DNA of 34,955 nt, taken from the NCBI GenBank assembly GCA_030824555.1, contig JAVBXK010000111.1:1-34955 (forward strand), given 5' to 3'. Below the pieces are notes generated by a model. The model did not search any database, was not told where the DNA came from, and saw only the letters and a program-made list of their open reading frames with translations. The stretch is from a bacterium. Lineage in GTDB: Bacteria; Pseudomonadota; Gammaproteobacteria; Burkholderiales; Burkholderiaceae_C. Shown in pieces: positions 27,771 to 34,955 of this stretch. A program made the position numbers and the translations under genes. The first letter of the stretch is position 1. Each line of letters starts with the position of its first letter.

Positions 27771-29852
27771 CTACCGAGGGCACAACCCGTTATCGGCGAT
27801 GGTCACGGTCATGGTGGACGAGGCTCCCCTTGCGTCGATCGCCGTGATGATGATCTCTGCATTGGCAGCCACGCAGGGAATGACGGGCGCTGCAGAGGTT
27901 CCTGGCGTAGACACTGTCAAACTTGTCCCGTTGAGCACAGCCGTCAGCAACGTCGGGTTGCTCGAATAGACCTGATAGGGAGCAACCCCACCCGCCAGAA
28001 CGCCCCTGATGACCGTGGGTTGCAAATTGCCAGCGCTGTCGCTGCCCAACAATTCGGAGATGGTTACTGCTTGCGGAGACACCTCCAGCGAAGTGGTGTT
28101 GGCAGCAGCAGGGCACGGGCCTTGATCCGTTACCGTCACAGTGGTGGACGACGATGCACCTGCTGAATCCACGACCGTGATGAGCACGGGCGTGTCAGCA
28201 CTCACACATGGTGCCACGGGGGCGGAGGATGTGCCGGGTGTCTGGATCAGCAAACTGGAGCCGTTCAACTGTGCGGAAAGCAAAGTCGGGTTGCTGGAAT
28301 ACACCTGGAATGGCGCAATACCGCCGTTCACTACTGCGCCAATCTGAGTCTGCTGCGCATTCCCGTTGGCATCTCTACCCAAAATTTCGGATATAGAGAC
28401 AGCTCGGGGGAATATCGATATGGATGACGACGGCCCGTTGAGCGGGCAAGGGCCGTTGTCAGCAACAGTGACCGTTGCCGTGGCAGAACTTCCCGTGACA
28501 TCGATCACGGTAATGGACACAGGGGTGTTCACATCCACACAGGGTGAAATGGCCCCAGTTACGGTCACAGGTGTTCGGACGATAACCGTGTCGCCGCTGA
28601 CGAAGGGCACGAGCAAGTTGGGATGACTGGTGAAGACTTGGTAGGGGCCTTGTCCTCCCACAATGCGTATGGGGAATGATGTGGCGACACCGCTCGACAG
28701 CAACTCCGAAATCGTGATAGCCCTCGGAGACACCGACAGGTTGGACAGCACCGCAGTCACCGTGACCGCGACGTTGGCCAAGCTACCCTCGGAGTCGCGC
28801 ACGGTCACAGTAGCGGGGCCACCCGCGTTGAGCATGTTGATGCGCAGCACGTCACCATTGACAACCGCGCCGCTGGCAATGGACGCTGTGGTGGTGGCCA
28901 CCATGCTGTAAGGCGGCATGCCGCCTGTGATGCCGATGTCGGCCGTCGTGTACTGCGTGCCAGTGACGGCCGTTTGCGACAGCGCCAACGGGGCAGAGGT
29001 TGTCTGCACATAGATGCGCTGTGACAGACTGGCCCCCACGGCATCGGTCACGGTGACGGTGGCGTTACCCGTCACGCCCGTGGCCAGGATGAGTGCAGCA
29101 CCGCGTACGGATGGGTTGAGGATGGCCGTGTGGGTCGAGGTGACGCTGTAGGGCGGGGTGCCGCCGCCCAGGGTGTAGGTCACGCTGTTGCGCGGGCGCA
29201 GCGTCAGGTTGGCAGGCATGTTTGACGTGAACGGCAGCCCAGATGCAGACGGAATGGGCGCAGCCACGGTAGCGAATACCGATTGCGTAACCGCTTTGCT
29301 GTCAAACACCTTGATCTCGGCGTTGCTGCCTTCGGACACCCCGGTGATGGTCAGCGCGGTGCCGCTGACAGTGGCGGTAGCGATGTTGGGACTGAGCGAC
29401 GTTGCCGTGAAAGGCGCTGATCCACCCGTGATGCCCAACGTACGCGCGGCACCCGGTTGCAGCGCGATTTCACGGCTGCTGAGGCTGAATGACCCCTGCT
29501 GAGGGCTGTTGGTCACCGTCACGCTGACTGCCGCTTTGGCCCCTTTGGCATCGGTGACCGTGACGCTGATCGGGGTCAAGTCCCCTCGGATAGCAGCCAC
29601 GCTGAGCGTGCTGTCGCTGACAGAAGCCAGCGCCACCGACGTGTTGCTGCTGGTGGCCGAATAAGGTCGCGTACCCCCTGATACTTCCAGCCGTTTGAGT
29701 TCCGAAGGGACAAGGGTGACAGCGACAGCGCCGTCCACCTTGAGTGCAGCGCTGCTGGTGTCTGTGGGCGACGGCGTGCCTTCATATCCGCCACCACAGG
29801 CGGTCATCAACACACTCAGGCACAGCACTGCAAACGATCGGGCAAGGGTCAT
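27771..29852 (-). CDS. Large lipoprotein with seven Ig-like tandem repeats
   Basis: The 693-residue protein starts at ATG 29852; the frame upstream crosses a hairpin and is not signal-like. The signal peptide M-T-L-A-R-S to L-M-T-A-C ends in a lipobox with Cys19. The rest is seven repeats of ~80-110 residues rich in Thr, Ser, Val and Ala, each with an S-G-G or N-G-G turn, P-Y or P-F, a V-T-V-T strand and a Gly-X-D turn, the pattern of bacterial Ig-like (Big) or cadherin-like beta-sandwich domains. The last three are longer, begin I-S-E-L-L or I-S-E-I-L, and carry two Cys each (S-P-C-V or similar, and G-P-C-P). No catalytic domain is visible. A cell-surface or periplasmic adhesion or scaffold role is likely but unproved. 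Confidence 0.78.
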   Translation of the reverse strand: MTLARSFAVLCLSVLMTACGGGYEGTPSPTDTSSAALKVDGAVAVTLVPSELKRLEVSGGTRPYSATSSNTSVALASVSDSTLSVAAIRGDLTPISVTVTDAKGAKAAVSVTVTNSPQQGSFSLSSREIALQPGAARTLGITGGSAPFTATSLSPNIATATVSGTALTITGVSEGSNAEIKVFDSKAVTQSVFATVAAPIPSASGLPFTSNMPANLTLRPRNSVTYTLGGGTPPYSVTSTHTAILNPSVRGAALILATGVTGNATVTVTDAVGASLSQRIYVQTTSAPLALSQTAVTGTQYTTADIGITGGMPPYSMVATTTASIASGAVVNGDVLRINMLNAGGPATVTVRDSEGSLANVAVTVTAVLSNLSVSPRAITISELLSSGVATSFPIRIVGGQGPYQVFTSHPNLLVPFVSGDTVIVRTPVTVTGAISPCVDVNTPVSITVIDVTGSSATATVTVADNGPCPLNGPSSSISIFPRAVSISEILGRDANGNAQQTQIGAVVNGGIAPFQVYSSNPTLLSAQLNGSSLLIQTPGTSSAPVAPCVSADTPVLITVVDSAGASSSTTVTVTDQGPCPAAANTTSLEVSPQAVTISELLGSDSAGNLQPTVIRGVLAGGVAPYQVYSSNPTLLTAVLNGTSLTVSTPGTSAAPVIPCVAANAEIIITAIDARGASSTMTVTIADNGLCPR

Positions 29853-29859
29853 GATGGGC

Positions 29860-29908
29860 TCAACTTGTATGAGGCCCCAATCATGCCTCAAGACCTTGCA
29901 CAAGTTGA
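29860..29908. promoter_or_regulatory. Nested inverted repeat upstream of the Ig-repeat lipoprotein gene
   Basis: The outer arms are TCAACTTGT (29860-29868) and ACAAGTTGA (29900-29908). The inner arms TGAGGC (29870-29875) and GCCTCA (29885-29890) sit in the loop. The base of the structure is seven bases from the lipoprotein ATG on the minus strand, so in the mRNA it would cover the ribosome site; it could also end mmsA transcription, though no T-run follows. Confidence 0.5.
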
Positions 29909-29959
29909 ATACGGAGGGTCTGAGGCCATTGATGCCCGGATCGATGTGTTGGTTTGTCG

Positions 29960-31456
29960 TCAGCGGCTGCTGGGGAAGCTGAACACCGTGCCTTCGCGCA
30001 CACCGGCGCTGGGCCAGCGCTGCGTGATGGTTTTGCGCTTGGTGTAAAAGCGCACGGCATCGGGGCCATAAGCGTGCAGGTCGCCAAACAGGCTGCGTTT
30101 CCAGCCGCCGAACGAGTGGTAGGCCACCGGTACGGGCAGCGGCACGTTCACGCCCACCATGCCGACCTGTATGTGGTCGGTGAAGTGGCGGGCCGCCTCG
30201 CCGTCGCGGGTGAAGATGCAGGTGCCGTTGCCGTACTCGTGCGCGTCGATCAGGGCCATGGCCTCTTGCAGGCTTTGCACGCGCACCACGCCCAGCACGG
30301 GGCCAAATATTTCTTCCTGGTACACCACCATGCCGGGTTTGACGTGGTCAAACAGGCAGGGGCCCAGGTAGTAGCCGGCCTCAAAGCCGGGCACAGTCAG
30401 GCCACGGCCATCGACCACCAGTTGCGCGCCTTCATTCACCCCCTGGTCCACGTAGGCCTTGACCTTCTCGTAATGAGGTTGGGTGACCAGCGGGCCCATG
30501 TCGCTGGTGGCGTCGGTGCCGGGGCCCACTTTCATTTTGGCAATTTCCACCTTCAGCGCGGTCACCACCTGGTCGGCGGTGTCGTCGCCCACAGCCACCA
30601 CCAGCGGGATGGCCATGCAGCGCTCACCGCACGAACCATAGGCTGCGCCCATGAGTGCGGTAACCGCGTTGGCAATGTCGGCGTCAGGCATGACCACGGC
30701 GTGGTTCTTTGCACCTCCCAACGCCTGTACACGCTTGCCATGCTTGCATCCGGTGCTATAGATGTACTCGGCAATGGGGGTGGAGCCCACAAAGCTCACC
30801 GCCTTCACGCGCGGGTCGGTCAGCAACGTGTCCACCGCCTCTTTGTCGCCGTTGACGACGTTCAACACGCCAGGGGGCAGGCCGGCTTGCATGGCCAGTT
30901 CGGCAATGAACAGGGTGCTGCTGGGGTCGCGTTCGGAGGGCTTCAGGATGAAGCAGTTGCCACACGCCACCGCCATGGGCCACATCCACAGCGGCACCAT
31001 GGCCGGGAAGTTGAACGGGGTGATGCCAGCGGTCACGCCCAGTGCCTGGTGCTCGCTCCAGCTGTCGATGCCGGGGCCCACATTGCGGCTGTGCTCGCCC
31101 TTGAGCAACTCGGGCGCGTAGGACGCATATTCCACGTTTTCAATGCCGCGCTGCAACTCGCCCAGGCTGTCGGCCAGCACCTTGCCGTGCTCGTCGGTGA
31201 TGAGTTTGCAAATGGTGTCGGCGTTGGCTTCAAGCAGCTCCTTCAGCTTGCTCATGACCCGTGCGCGTTTCAGCGGAGGCGTGTTGCGCCAGGCGGGAAA
31301 GGCCGCTTCGGCCGATGCAATGGCCGCTTGCACGGTGGCCACATCGGCCAGTTGCACGACCAGGCTGGAGGCCCCGGTCGCGGGGTTGTAAACCGGTTGA
31401 GTGCGGGTGCCGCCGTTGACGCGCTGGCCGTTGATCAGGTGTCCGATGGATGTCAT
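29960..31456 (-). CDS. mmsA: CoA-acylating methylmalonate-semialdehyde dehydrogenase
   Basis: The 498-residue aldehyde dehydrogenase is closest to the MmsA/BauC group, which oxidises methylmalonate or malonate semialdehyde with NAD+ and CoA to propionyl- or acetyl-CoA. The catalytic Cys is C280 in C-G-E-R-C-M-A, with C276 also present; the cofactor-site motifs T-P-F-N-F-P-A-M-V-P and K-P-S-E-R are typical of the group. Start at ATG 31456; the upstream extension covers a repeat. With the aminotransferase two genes upstream it gives a pathway from beta-alanine to acetyl-CoA. Confidence 0.92.
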   Translation of the reverse strand: MTSIGHLINGQRVNGGTRTQPVYNPATGASSLVVQLADVATVQAAIASAEAAFPAWRNTPPLKRARVMSKLKELLEANADTICKLITDEHGKVLADSLGELQRGIENVEYASYAPELLKGEHSRNVGPGIDSWSEHQALGVTAGITPFNFPAMVPLWMWPMAVACGNCFILKPSERDPSSTLFIAELAMQAGLPPGVLNVVNGDKEAVDTLLTDPRVKAVSFVGSTPIAEYIYSTGCKHGKRVQALGGAKNHAVVMPDADIANAVTALMGAAYGSCGERCMAIPLVVAVGDDTADQVVTALKVEIAKMKVGPGTDATSDMGPLVTQPHYEKVKAYVDQGVNEGAQLVVDGRGLTVPGFEAGYYLGPCLFDHVKPGMVVYQEEIFGPVLGVVRVQSLQEAMALIDAHEYGNGTCIFTRDGEAARHFTDHIQVGMVGVNVPLPVPVAYHSFGGWKRSLFGDLHAYGPDAVRFYTKRKTITQRWPSAGVREGTVFSFPSSR

Positions 31457-31458
31457 GA

Positions 31459-31516
31459 TATGTATAGCTGAAAATGTATATGGATAAAGCGGTAAGGGGC
31501 AAAAAAGCTTGAAATT
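31459..31516 (+). repeat. Short interspersed AT-rich repeat, copy D
   Basis: ATAGCTG (31464-31470), core AAAGCGGTAAGGGGC, six A (31501-31506) and CTTGAAATT. It fills the gap between the PaiB-like gene and mmsA, so it sits just before the mmsA start on the transcript and includes the region where its ribosome site should be. Confidence 0.6.
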
Positions 31517-31524
31517 CAGTTGCC

Positions 31525-32187
31525 TCAGAGGTTTGAGTCGCTGCGGTCGCGTACCGCTTCGGCCATGGCGGCTGCGCCTGACAAGCCGTGCGCGGTCTCG
31601 GTCAGCCCGCGCACCACGCCTTCGCGGTTGGCGGCGGGTTGGTTCTGGCTGACCTTCCATTTACCCGACAACGTGTCGATGGGAATCTCGATGCCCACAA
31701 TGGCCTTCATCGTCTGGGCGATGTAGTCGGCAGGGGCGTCACTCACTGCCCAAGGCGCGGGGCGTTGATCTTCCTGGCTGCGCGTCATGGCATCGAGCTG
31801 TGCGCGCAGCCAGGCGTTGTCGCCATCCTTGTGCGTCAGGCGCCCACTGGCTTGCACCACGATGTAGTTCCAAGTGGGCACCGCCTTGCCGTGTTCGGCC
31901 TTGGTGGCGTACCACGATGGCGACACGTAAGCCTGCGGCCCTTTGAACACAACCAACACCCGGTGCGCCGCATCGTGCCGGTGCCACAACGGGTTGGCGC
32001 GTGCCACGTGGGCCTTCAACACGCCCTTGGGGTGCTCGGCGCTGGGCGTGGGGTCGTAGAAGAAAGGAATTTCGTCAGCAACCAGCTCGCCATCCTGCAG
32101 CGTGACCAGTGTGCCCAAGGGGTGCGCGCGCATGGCTGCTTGCAGGGTGTCGGCATCGCTGACTTCAAATTGCTTGGGTTGGTACAT
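31525..32187 (-). CDS. PaiB-like FMN-binding protein
   Basis: The 220-residue protein fits the PaiB / FMN-binding split-barrel family: M-Y-Q-P-K-Q-F near the start, D-E-I-P-F-F-Y-D, H-V-A-R-A-N-P-L-W and P-T-W-N-Y. Bacillus PaiB was described as a repressor of sporulation and protease genes; in proteobacteria the family is uncharacterised, and it may be a flavin- or haem-binding enzyme. ATG 32187 was chosen because the family motif starts there. It lies between the aminotransferase and mmsA, which points to a role tied to amino-acid use. Confidence 0.85.
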   Translation of the reverse strand: MYQPKQFEVSDADTLQAAMRAHPLGTLVTLQDGELVADEIPFFYDPTPSAEHPKGVLKAHVARANPLWHRHDAAHRVLVVFKGPQAYVSPSWYATKAEHGKAVPTWNYIVVQASGRLTHKDGDNAWLRAQLDAMTRSQEDQRPAPWAVSDAPADYIAQTMKAIVGIEIPIDTLSGKWKVSQNQPAANREGVVRGLTETAHGLSGAAAMAEAVRDRSDSNL

Positions 32188-32221
32188 CGTCGGTTCCGGG
32201 TAGTGGCCTTTTCGAAGGTGG

Positions 32222-32241
32222 CACAGTTGGGTGCAACTGTG
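32222..32241. promoter_or_regulatory. Perfect 8-bp intercistronic hairpin
   Basis: CACAGTTG (32222-32229), loop GGTG, CAACTGTG (32234-32241). It lies one base past the aminotransferase stop in the 55-bp gap before the PaiB-like gene. No T-run follows on the minus strand, so it looks like an mRNA-stabilising or attenuating stem, or a protein site. Confidence 0.55.
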
Positions 32242-32242
32242 A

Positions 32243-33634
32243 TCAGGCCGTGGCCAGCAGCGTCTCGCCCAAAGCGCTGACCAGTCGGTCGATTTCAGAC
32301 GGGGTGCTGATGAAAGGCGGGGCCAGTTGAATGGTGTCGCCACCATAGCGAACATAGAAACCTTTGGCCAGCATGGCCATGGCGATGTCGTAAGGGCGCT
32401 TGGCGGGCTCGCCAGGGAGCGGGTCGATGCTGAAGCCCGCTGCCAGGCCAAAGTTGCGGATGTCGGCCACGTGCTTGACGCCCTTCAGGCTGTGCACGGC
32501 GGCTTCGAAGTAGGGGGCCAATTCGCGCACGCGCTGTGGCGCGCCTTCCTGTGCCAGCAGCTTCATCGACGCGATGCCCGCTGCGCATGCCACCGGGTGG
32601 GCCGAGTAGGTGTACCCGTGAGGAAATTCCAGCATGTAGTCGGGCCCGCCCGCTGCCATGAACGTGTCGTAAATGTCTTTCTTCACCACCACGCCGCCCA
32701 GCGGCTGGGTGCCATTGGTCACCTGCTTGGCAAAGTTCAGGATGTCGGGTGTGACGCCAAACACCTCGGCACCGGTCCAGCCGCCGCTGCGGCCGAAGCC
32801 TGAAATCACCTCGTCAAAAATCAGCAGGATGTTGTGTGCCGTGCAAATGTCGCGCAAGCGCTGCAGGTAGCCCTGCGGCGGGATCACCACGCCCGCCGAG
32901 CCCGCAAACGGCTCGACGATCACCGCCGCGATGTTGCTGGCATCGTGCAGGTTGATGAGGTTGAGCAAATCGTCTGCCAGCGCCGCGCCAGGCCATTGGC
33001 CGCCGTTGCCCTCGGCGGGCGGCAGCCCCTTGTAAAACGAGCCCATGGGGGGCTGGGTGTGCTGCAGGTGGTCGGCGTCCACACCTTGCCCAAACAGCTT
33101 GCGGTTGGCCACCAGGCCACCCACCGAAATGCCGCCGAAGTTCACCCCGTGGTAGCCCTTCACGCGGCCGATCAGCTTGGTTTTCTGGCCCTGTCCCTTG
33201 GTGCGCCAATAGGCGCGCGCCATCTTCAAGGACGTGTCAGCCGCCTCGGAGCCCGAGCCGGTGAAGAACACGTGCTCCAACCCAGCTGGCATGCGCTCGA
33301 CGATGGCATTGGCCAGCTCGAACGACAGCGGGTGGCCGAACTGGAACGCCGGCGAATAGTCGAGCGTGGCCATTTGCTGCGCCACCGCGCGTGTGATTTC
33401 ATCCCGGCCATGTCCCAGGCCCGTGCACCACAGGCCCGACAGGCCGTCGAACACCTGCTTGCCATTTGCATCGGTGTAATACGCGCCCTTGGCACTGGTC
33501 AGCAAGCGGGGCGCAGCAATGAAGTCCCGGTTGCCGGTGTAGGGCATCCAGTGTGCGGCCAGCCAGGCCGCGTCGGTGCGTGGGCGTGTGGCATCAGCGG
33601 TTGGGTCAACGTGAGGGTGGTCTGACATGTCCAT
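32243..33634 (-). CDS. Omega-amino-acid (beta-alanine)-pyruvate aminotransferase
   Basis: The 463-residue class III PLP aminotransferase has the D-E-V-I-S-G-F-G-R motif and the Schiff-base Lys303 in F-A-K-Q-V-T-N-G. The W-M-P-Y-T start and G-L-W-C-T-G-L-G-H block are typical of BauA-type enzymes that convert beta-alanine and pyruvate to malonate semialdehyde and alanine. ATG 33634 has GGAG at six bases; ATG 33628 is less well placed. It is the first gene of the operon with the PaiB-like gene and mmsA and is divergent from the LysR regulator. Other omega-amines are possible substrates. Confidence 0.9.
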   Translation of the reverse strand: MDMSDHPHVDPTADATRPRTDAAWLAAHWMPYTGNRDFIAAPRLLTSAKGAYYTDANGKQVFDGLSGLWCTGLGHGRDEITRAVAQQMATLDYSPAFQFGHPLSFELANAIVERMPAGLEHVFFTGSGSEAADTSLKMARAYWRTKGQGQKTKLIGRVKGYHGVNFGGISVGGLVANRKLFGQGVDADHLQHTQPPMGSFYKGLPPAEGNGGQWPGAALADDLLNLINLHDASNIAAVIVEPFAGSAGVVIPPQGYLQRLRDICTAHNILLIFDEVISGFGRSGGWTGAEVFGVTPDILNFAKQVTNGTQPLGGVVVKKDIYDTFMAAGGPDYMLEFPHGYTYSAHPVACAAGIASMKLLAQEGAPQRVRELAPYFEAAVHSLKGVKHVADIRNFGLAAGFSIDPLPGEPAKRPYDIAMAMLAKGFYVRYGGDTIQLAPPFISTPSEIDRLVSALGETLLATA

Positions 33635-33727
33635 GGCGGGCTCCAATGTGGGTAAGAAGGGTTGGCGCGGCAAACCCCATTGCAGCGCTGATTGTCAGAA
33701 GACATGATGCATGCGATAAAGTGAAAC

Positions 33728-33757
33728 TTATGAAGATTTACTTTCATAGTTATGAAA
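33728..33757. promoter_or_regulatory. Candidate LysR operator, two TTATGAA sites 22 bp apart
   Basis: TTATGAA occurs at 33728-33734 and 33750-33756, two helical turns apart. The second is part of a perfect palindrome, TTTCATA-GT-TATGAAA (33742-33757), matching the T-N11-A rule for LysR-type regulators. It lies between the divergent aminotransferase and LysR genes, where an RBS/ABS pair is expected. Confidence 0.6.
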
Positions 33758-33818
33758 CTGTTGTGGACATGATGGCTGACGGTGCAACCCACTTGCCTGG
33801 TGTGCGAAGGCCCTACCC

Positions 33819-34835
33819 GTGACCGCCCCGCACAAGCGCAGGGCAGTGCTGGGGCAAATCAGCGATGCCGACGTCCGGTTGCTCAAGGTTTTCCAAGCCG
33901 TGGTCGACTGTGGCGGCATGACCGCTGCCGAGCTGGAGCTGAACATCAGCACCTCTACCATCAGTCGCCATGTGAAAGACCTGGAAACCCGTCTGGGCCT
34001 GACGCTGTGCCGCCGCGGGCGCGGCGGTTTTGCGCTGACACCAGAGGGTGAGCGCATCCATGCCGAAACCCGTCAGCTGCTGGCGGCCACCCAGCATTTC
34101 CGCGCCAGCGTGGACGAGCTGCACCAGCGCTTGGGTGGGGCCATCCACGTGGCTGTTTTCGACAAAACGGCCAGCAACCCCCAGGCGCGCATTGCGCAGG
34201 CCGTGGCCCGGTTCCGCAAAGAGGCCCCCGATGTGGTGTTGAACCTGCACGTGAGCACCATTCAGGCCATCGAGCGCGGTGTGATGGACGGCCAATTTCA
34301 GCTCGGCATCATCCCCGAGCACCGCCGAAGCGACACGCTGCTGTATGAGGAGCTGTTTGGCGAGACCATGCTGCTGTACTGTGCCGCAGGGCACCCGCTG
34401 TTCAACCGCGTGCATGATCCTGCGGCGACCGCGCCAGCAGGGGCTGGTGCAACTGCAGGCACAGACCCGCATGCAATGCACAACGACGACATCACTTGGC
34501 ACGACATCCGACAGCATGCGTTTGCCGGTTTGGGCTACCACTCGCCCAACATGGAGGTGTCGCACCGGGAGCGCTTGCAACGCAGCGCCACGGCGTTTGA
34601 CCAGGAGTCGGTGGCCACGTTCATCCTGTCAGGGGATTTCCTGGGTTTTTTGCCCGACCACTACGCGTTGAGCTTTGTTCAGGCGGGGCAGATGCGGGCG
34701 GTTTCGCCCACGCAGTTTGCTTACCAGTGCCATTTTTCAGCCATCGTGCGGCGTTCCCCCGAGCCCACGCGGGCCGCACGCATCTTTCACCGGTGTTTGG
34801 TCGAAGCCCATCAAGGCCGTGCGCCACCACAATAG
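33819..34835 (+). CDS. LysR-family transcriptional regulator
   Basis: The 338-residue protein has an N-terminal winged helix-turn-helix (about 18-77, with A-A-E-L-E-L-N-I-S-T-S-T-I-S-R-H recognition region) and a periplasmic-binding-like effector domain. GTG 33819 is chosen with GAAGG eight bases before it. It is longer than the usual ~300 residues because of an Ala/Gly-rich insert near 200-225 (A-A-T-A-P-A-G-A-G-A). Its divergent position makes it the likely activator of the aminotransferase operon, with the substrate or an intermediate as inducer. Confidence 0.9.
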   Translation: MTAPHKRRAVLGQISDADVRLLKVFQAVVDCGGMTAAELELNISTSTISRHVKDLETRLGLTLCRRGRGGFALTPEGERIHAETRQLLAATQHFRASVDELHQRLGGAIHVAVFDKTASNPQARIAQAVARFRKEAPDVVLNLHVSTIQAIERGVMDGQFQLGIIPEHRRSDTLLYEELFGETMLLYCAAGHPLFNRVHDPAATAPAGAGATAGTDPHAMHNDDITWHDIRQHAFAGLGYHSPNMEVSHRERLQRSATAFDQESVATFILSGDFLGFLPDHYALSFVQAGQMRAVSPTQFAYQCHFSAIVRRSPEPTRAARIFHRCLVEAHQGRAPPQ

Positions 34836-34955
34836 CGTATGCGGTCCATTAACCGCACCCCTTGCGCAGAGCCGCCAAATGAGATGAGGATTCAGGTGTG
34901 GGAGCGACCAGCGACGAATCAGTCGGCTGGCATGGCAATAGACCACGGCAGTAAC
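34836..34955. other. Window end, no gene recognised
   Basis: TGCGGT (34840-34845) and ACCGCA (34852-34857) could form a short hairpin after the LysR gene, but no T-run follows. The rest shows no coding pattern I can support. Confidence 0.3.

Noticed and set aside
29954-31471. 505-codon plus-strand frame opposite mmsA
   Set aside because: It is the complement of a well-conserved aldehyde dehydrogenase; His/Ala/Gly-rich, no recognisable domain.

Overview
The window reads as chromosomal DNA of a high-GC betaproteobacterium of the order Burkholderiales, most likely family Comamonadaceae (Acidovorax, Rhodoferax, Polaromonas or Hydrogenophaga type). Three things point there: the atpIBEFHAGDC order, the style of the protein sequences, and four copies of a short AT-rich interspersed repeat (start GATAGC, core near AAGCG-TA, then a run of A and a TGAAATT-like end) of a kind I recall from Comamonadaceae genomes. 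The family assignment is inference from memory; no search was run.

Layout. 1-120: the end of what looks like an IS21-family element (five GGTCAC-headed units 21-23 bp apart), abutting a cytochrome c' gene that has lost its 5' part (to 341). 450-953 (-): TlpA-like lipoprotein thioredoxin. 1352-8998 (+): a three-gene signalling cassette made of a single-domain response regulator, a 2053-residue hybrid histidine kinase (CHASE, seven PAS, HisKA, HATPase, two receivers, Hpt) and a receiver-GGDEF diguanylate cyclase. 9113-11506 (-): a chemoreceptor with a Cache-like domain at its C-terminus. 11641-12063 (-): a thioredoxin-fold protein, divergent from a minimal PTS operon (mannose-type EIIA, HPr, EI; 12114-14558) that has no sugar-specific EIIB/EIIC. 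14564-15880: a DMT exporter divergent from an AhpD-like protein, with a GC-rich palindrome between them. 15936-17893 (-): ybeD-like gene, lipB, lipA. 18073-25240 (+): the complete F1Fo ATP synthase operon with a strong terminator. 25313-26914 (+): a YheT-type hydrolase and a conserved hypothetical. 26977-27429 (-): a c5-type cytochrome. 27771-29852 (-): a lipoprotein built of seven Ig-like repeats. 29960-33634 (-): a probable beta-alanine/omega-amino-acid catabolic operon (aminotransferase, PaiB-like flavin protein, CoA-acylating semialdehyde dehydrogenase), divergent from a LysR regulator (33819-34835) with two half-sites exactly 22 bp apart in the shared promoter region.

How the parts fit. 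Most of the window is core metabolism (ATP synthesis, lipoylation) and regulation. The most unusual part is the 7.6-kb phosphorelay cassette at 1352-8998. Its kinase senses through CHASE and up to seven PAS domains, its own receivers and Hpt form an internal relay, and the flanking single receiver and receiver-GGDEF protein are the obvious outputs, so the expected readout is cyclic di-GMP. A short interspersed repeat is translated in frame inside the kinase, between receiver 2 and Hpt. No tRNA, rRNA or CRISPR array was seen.
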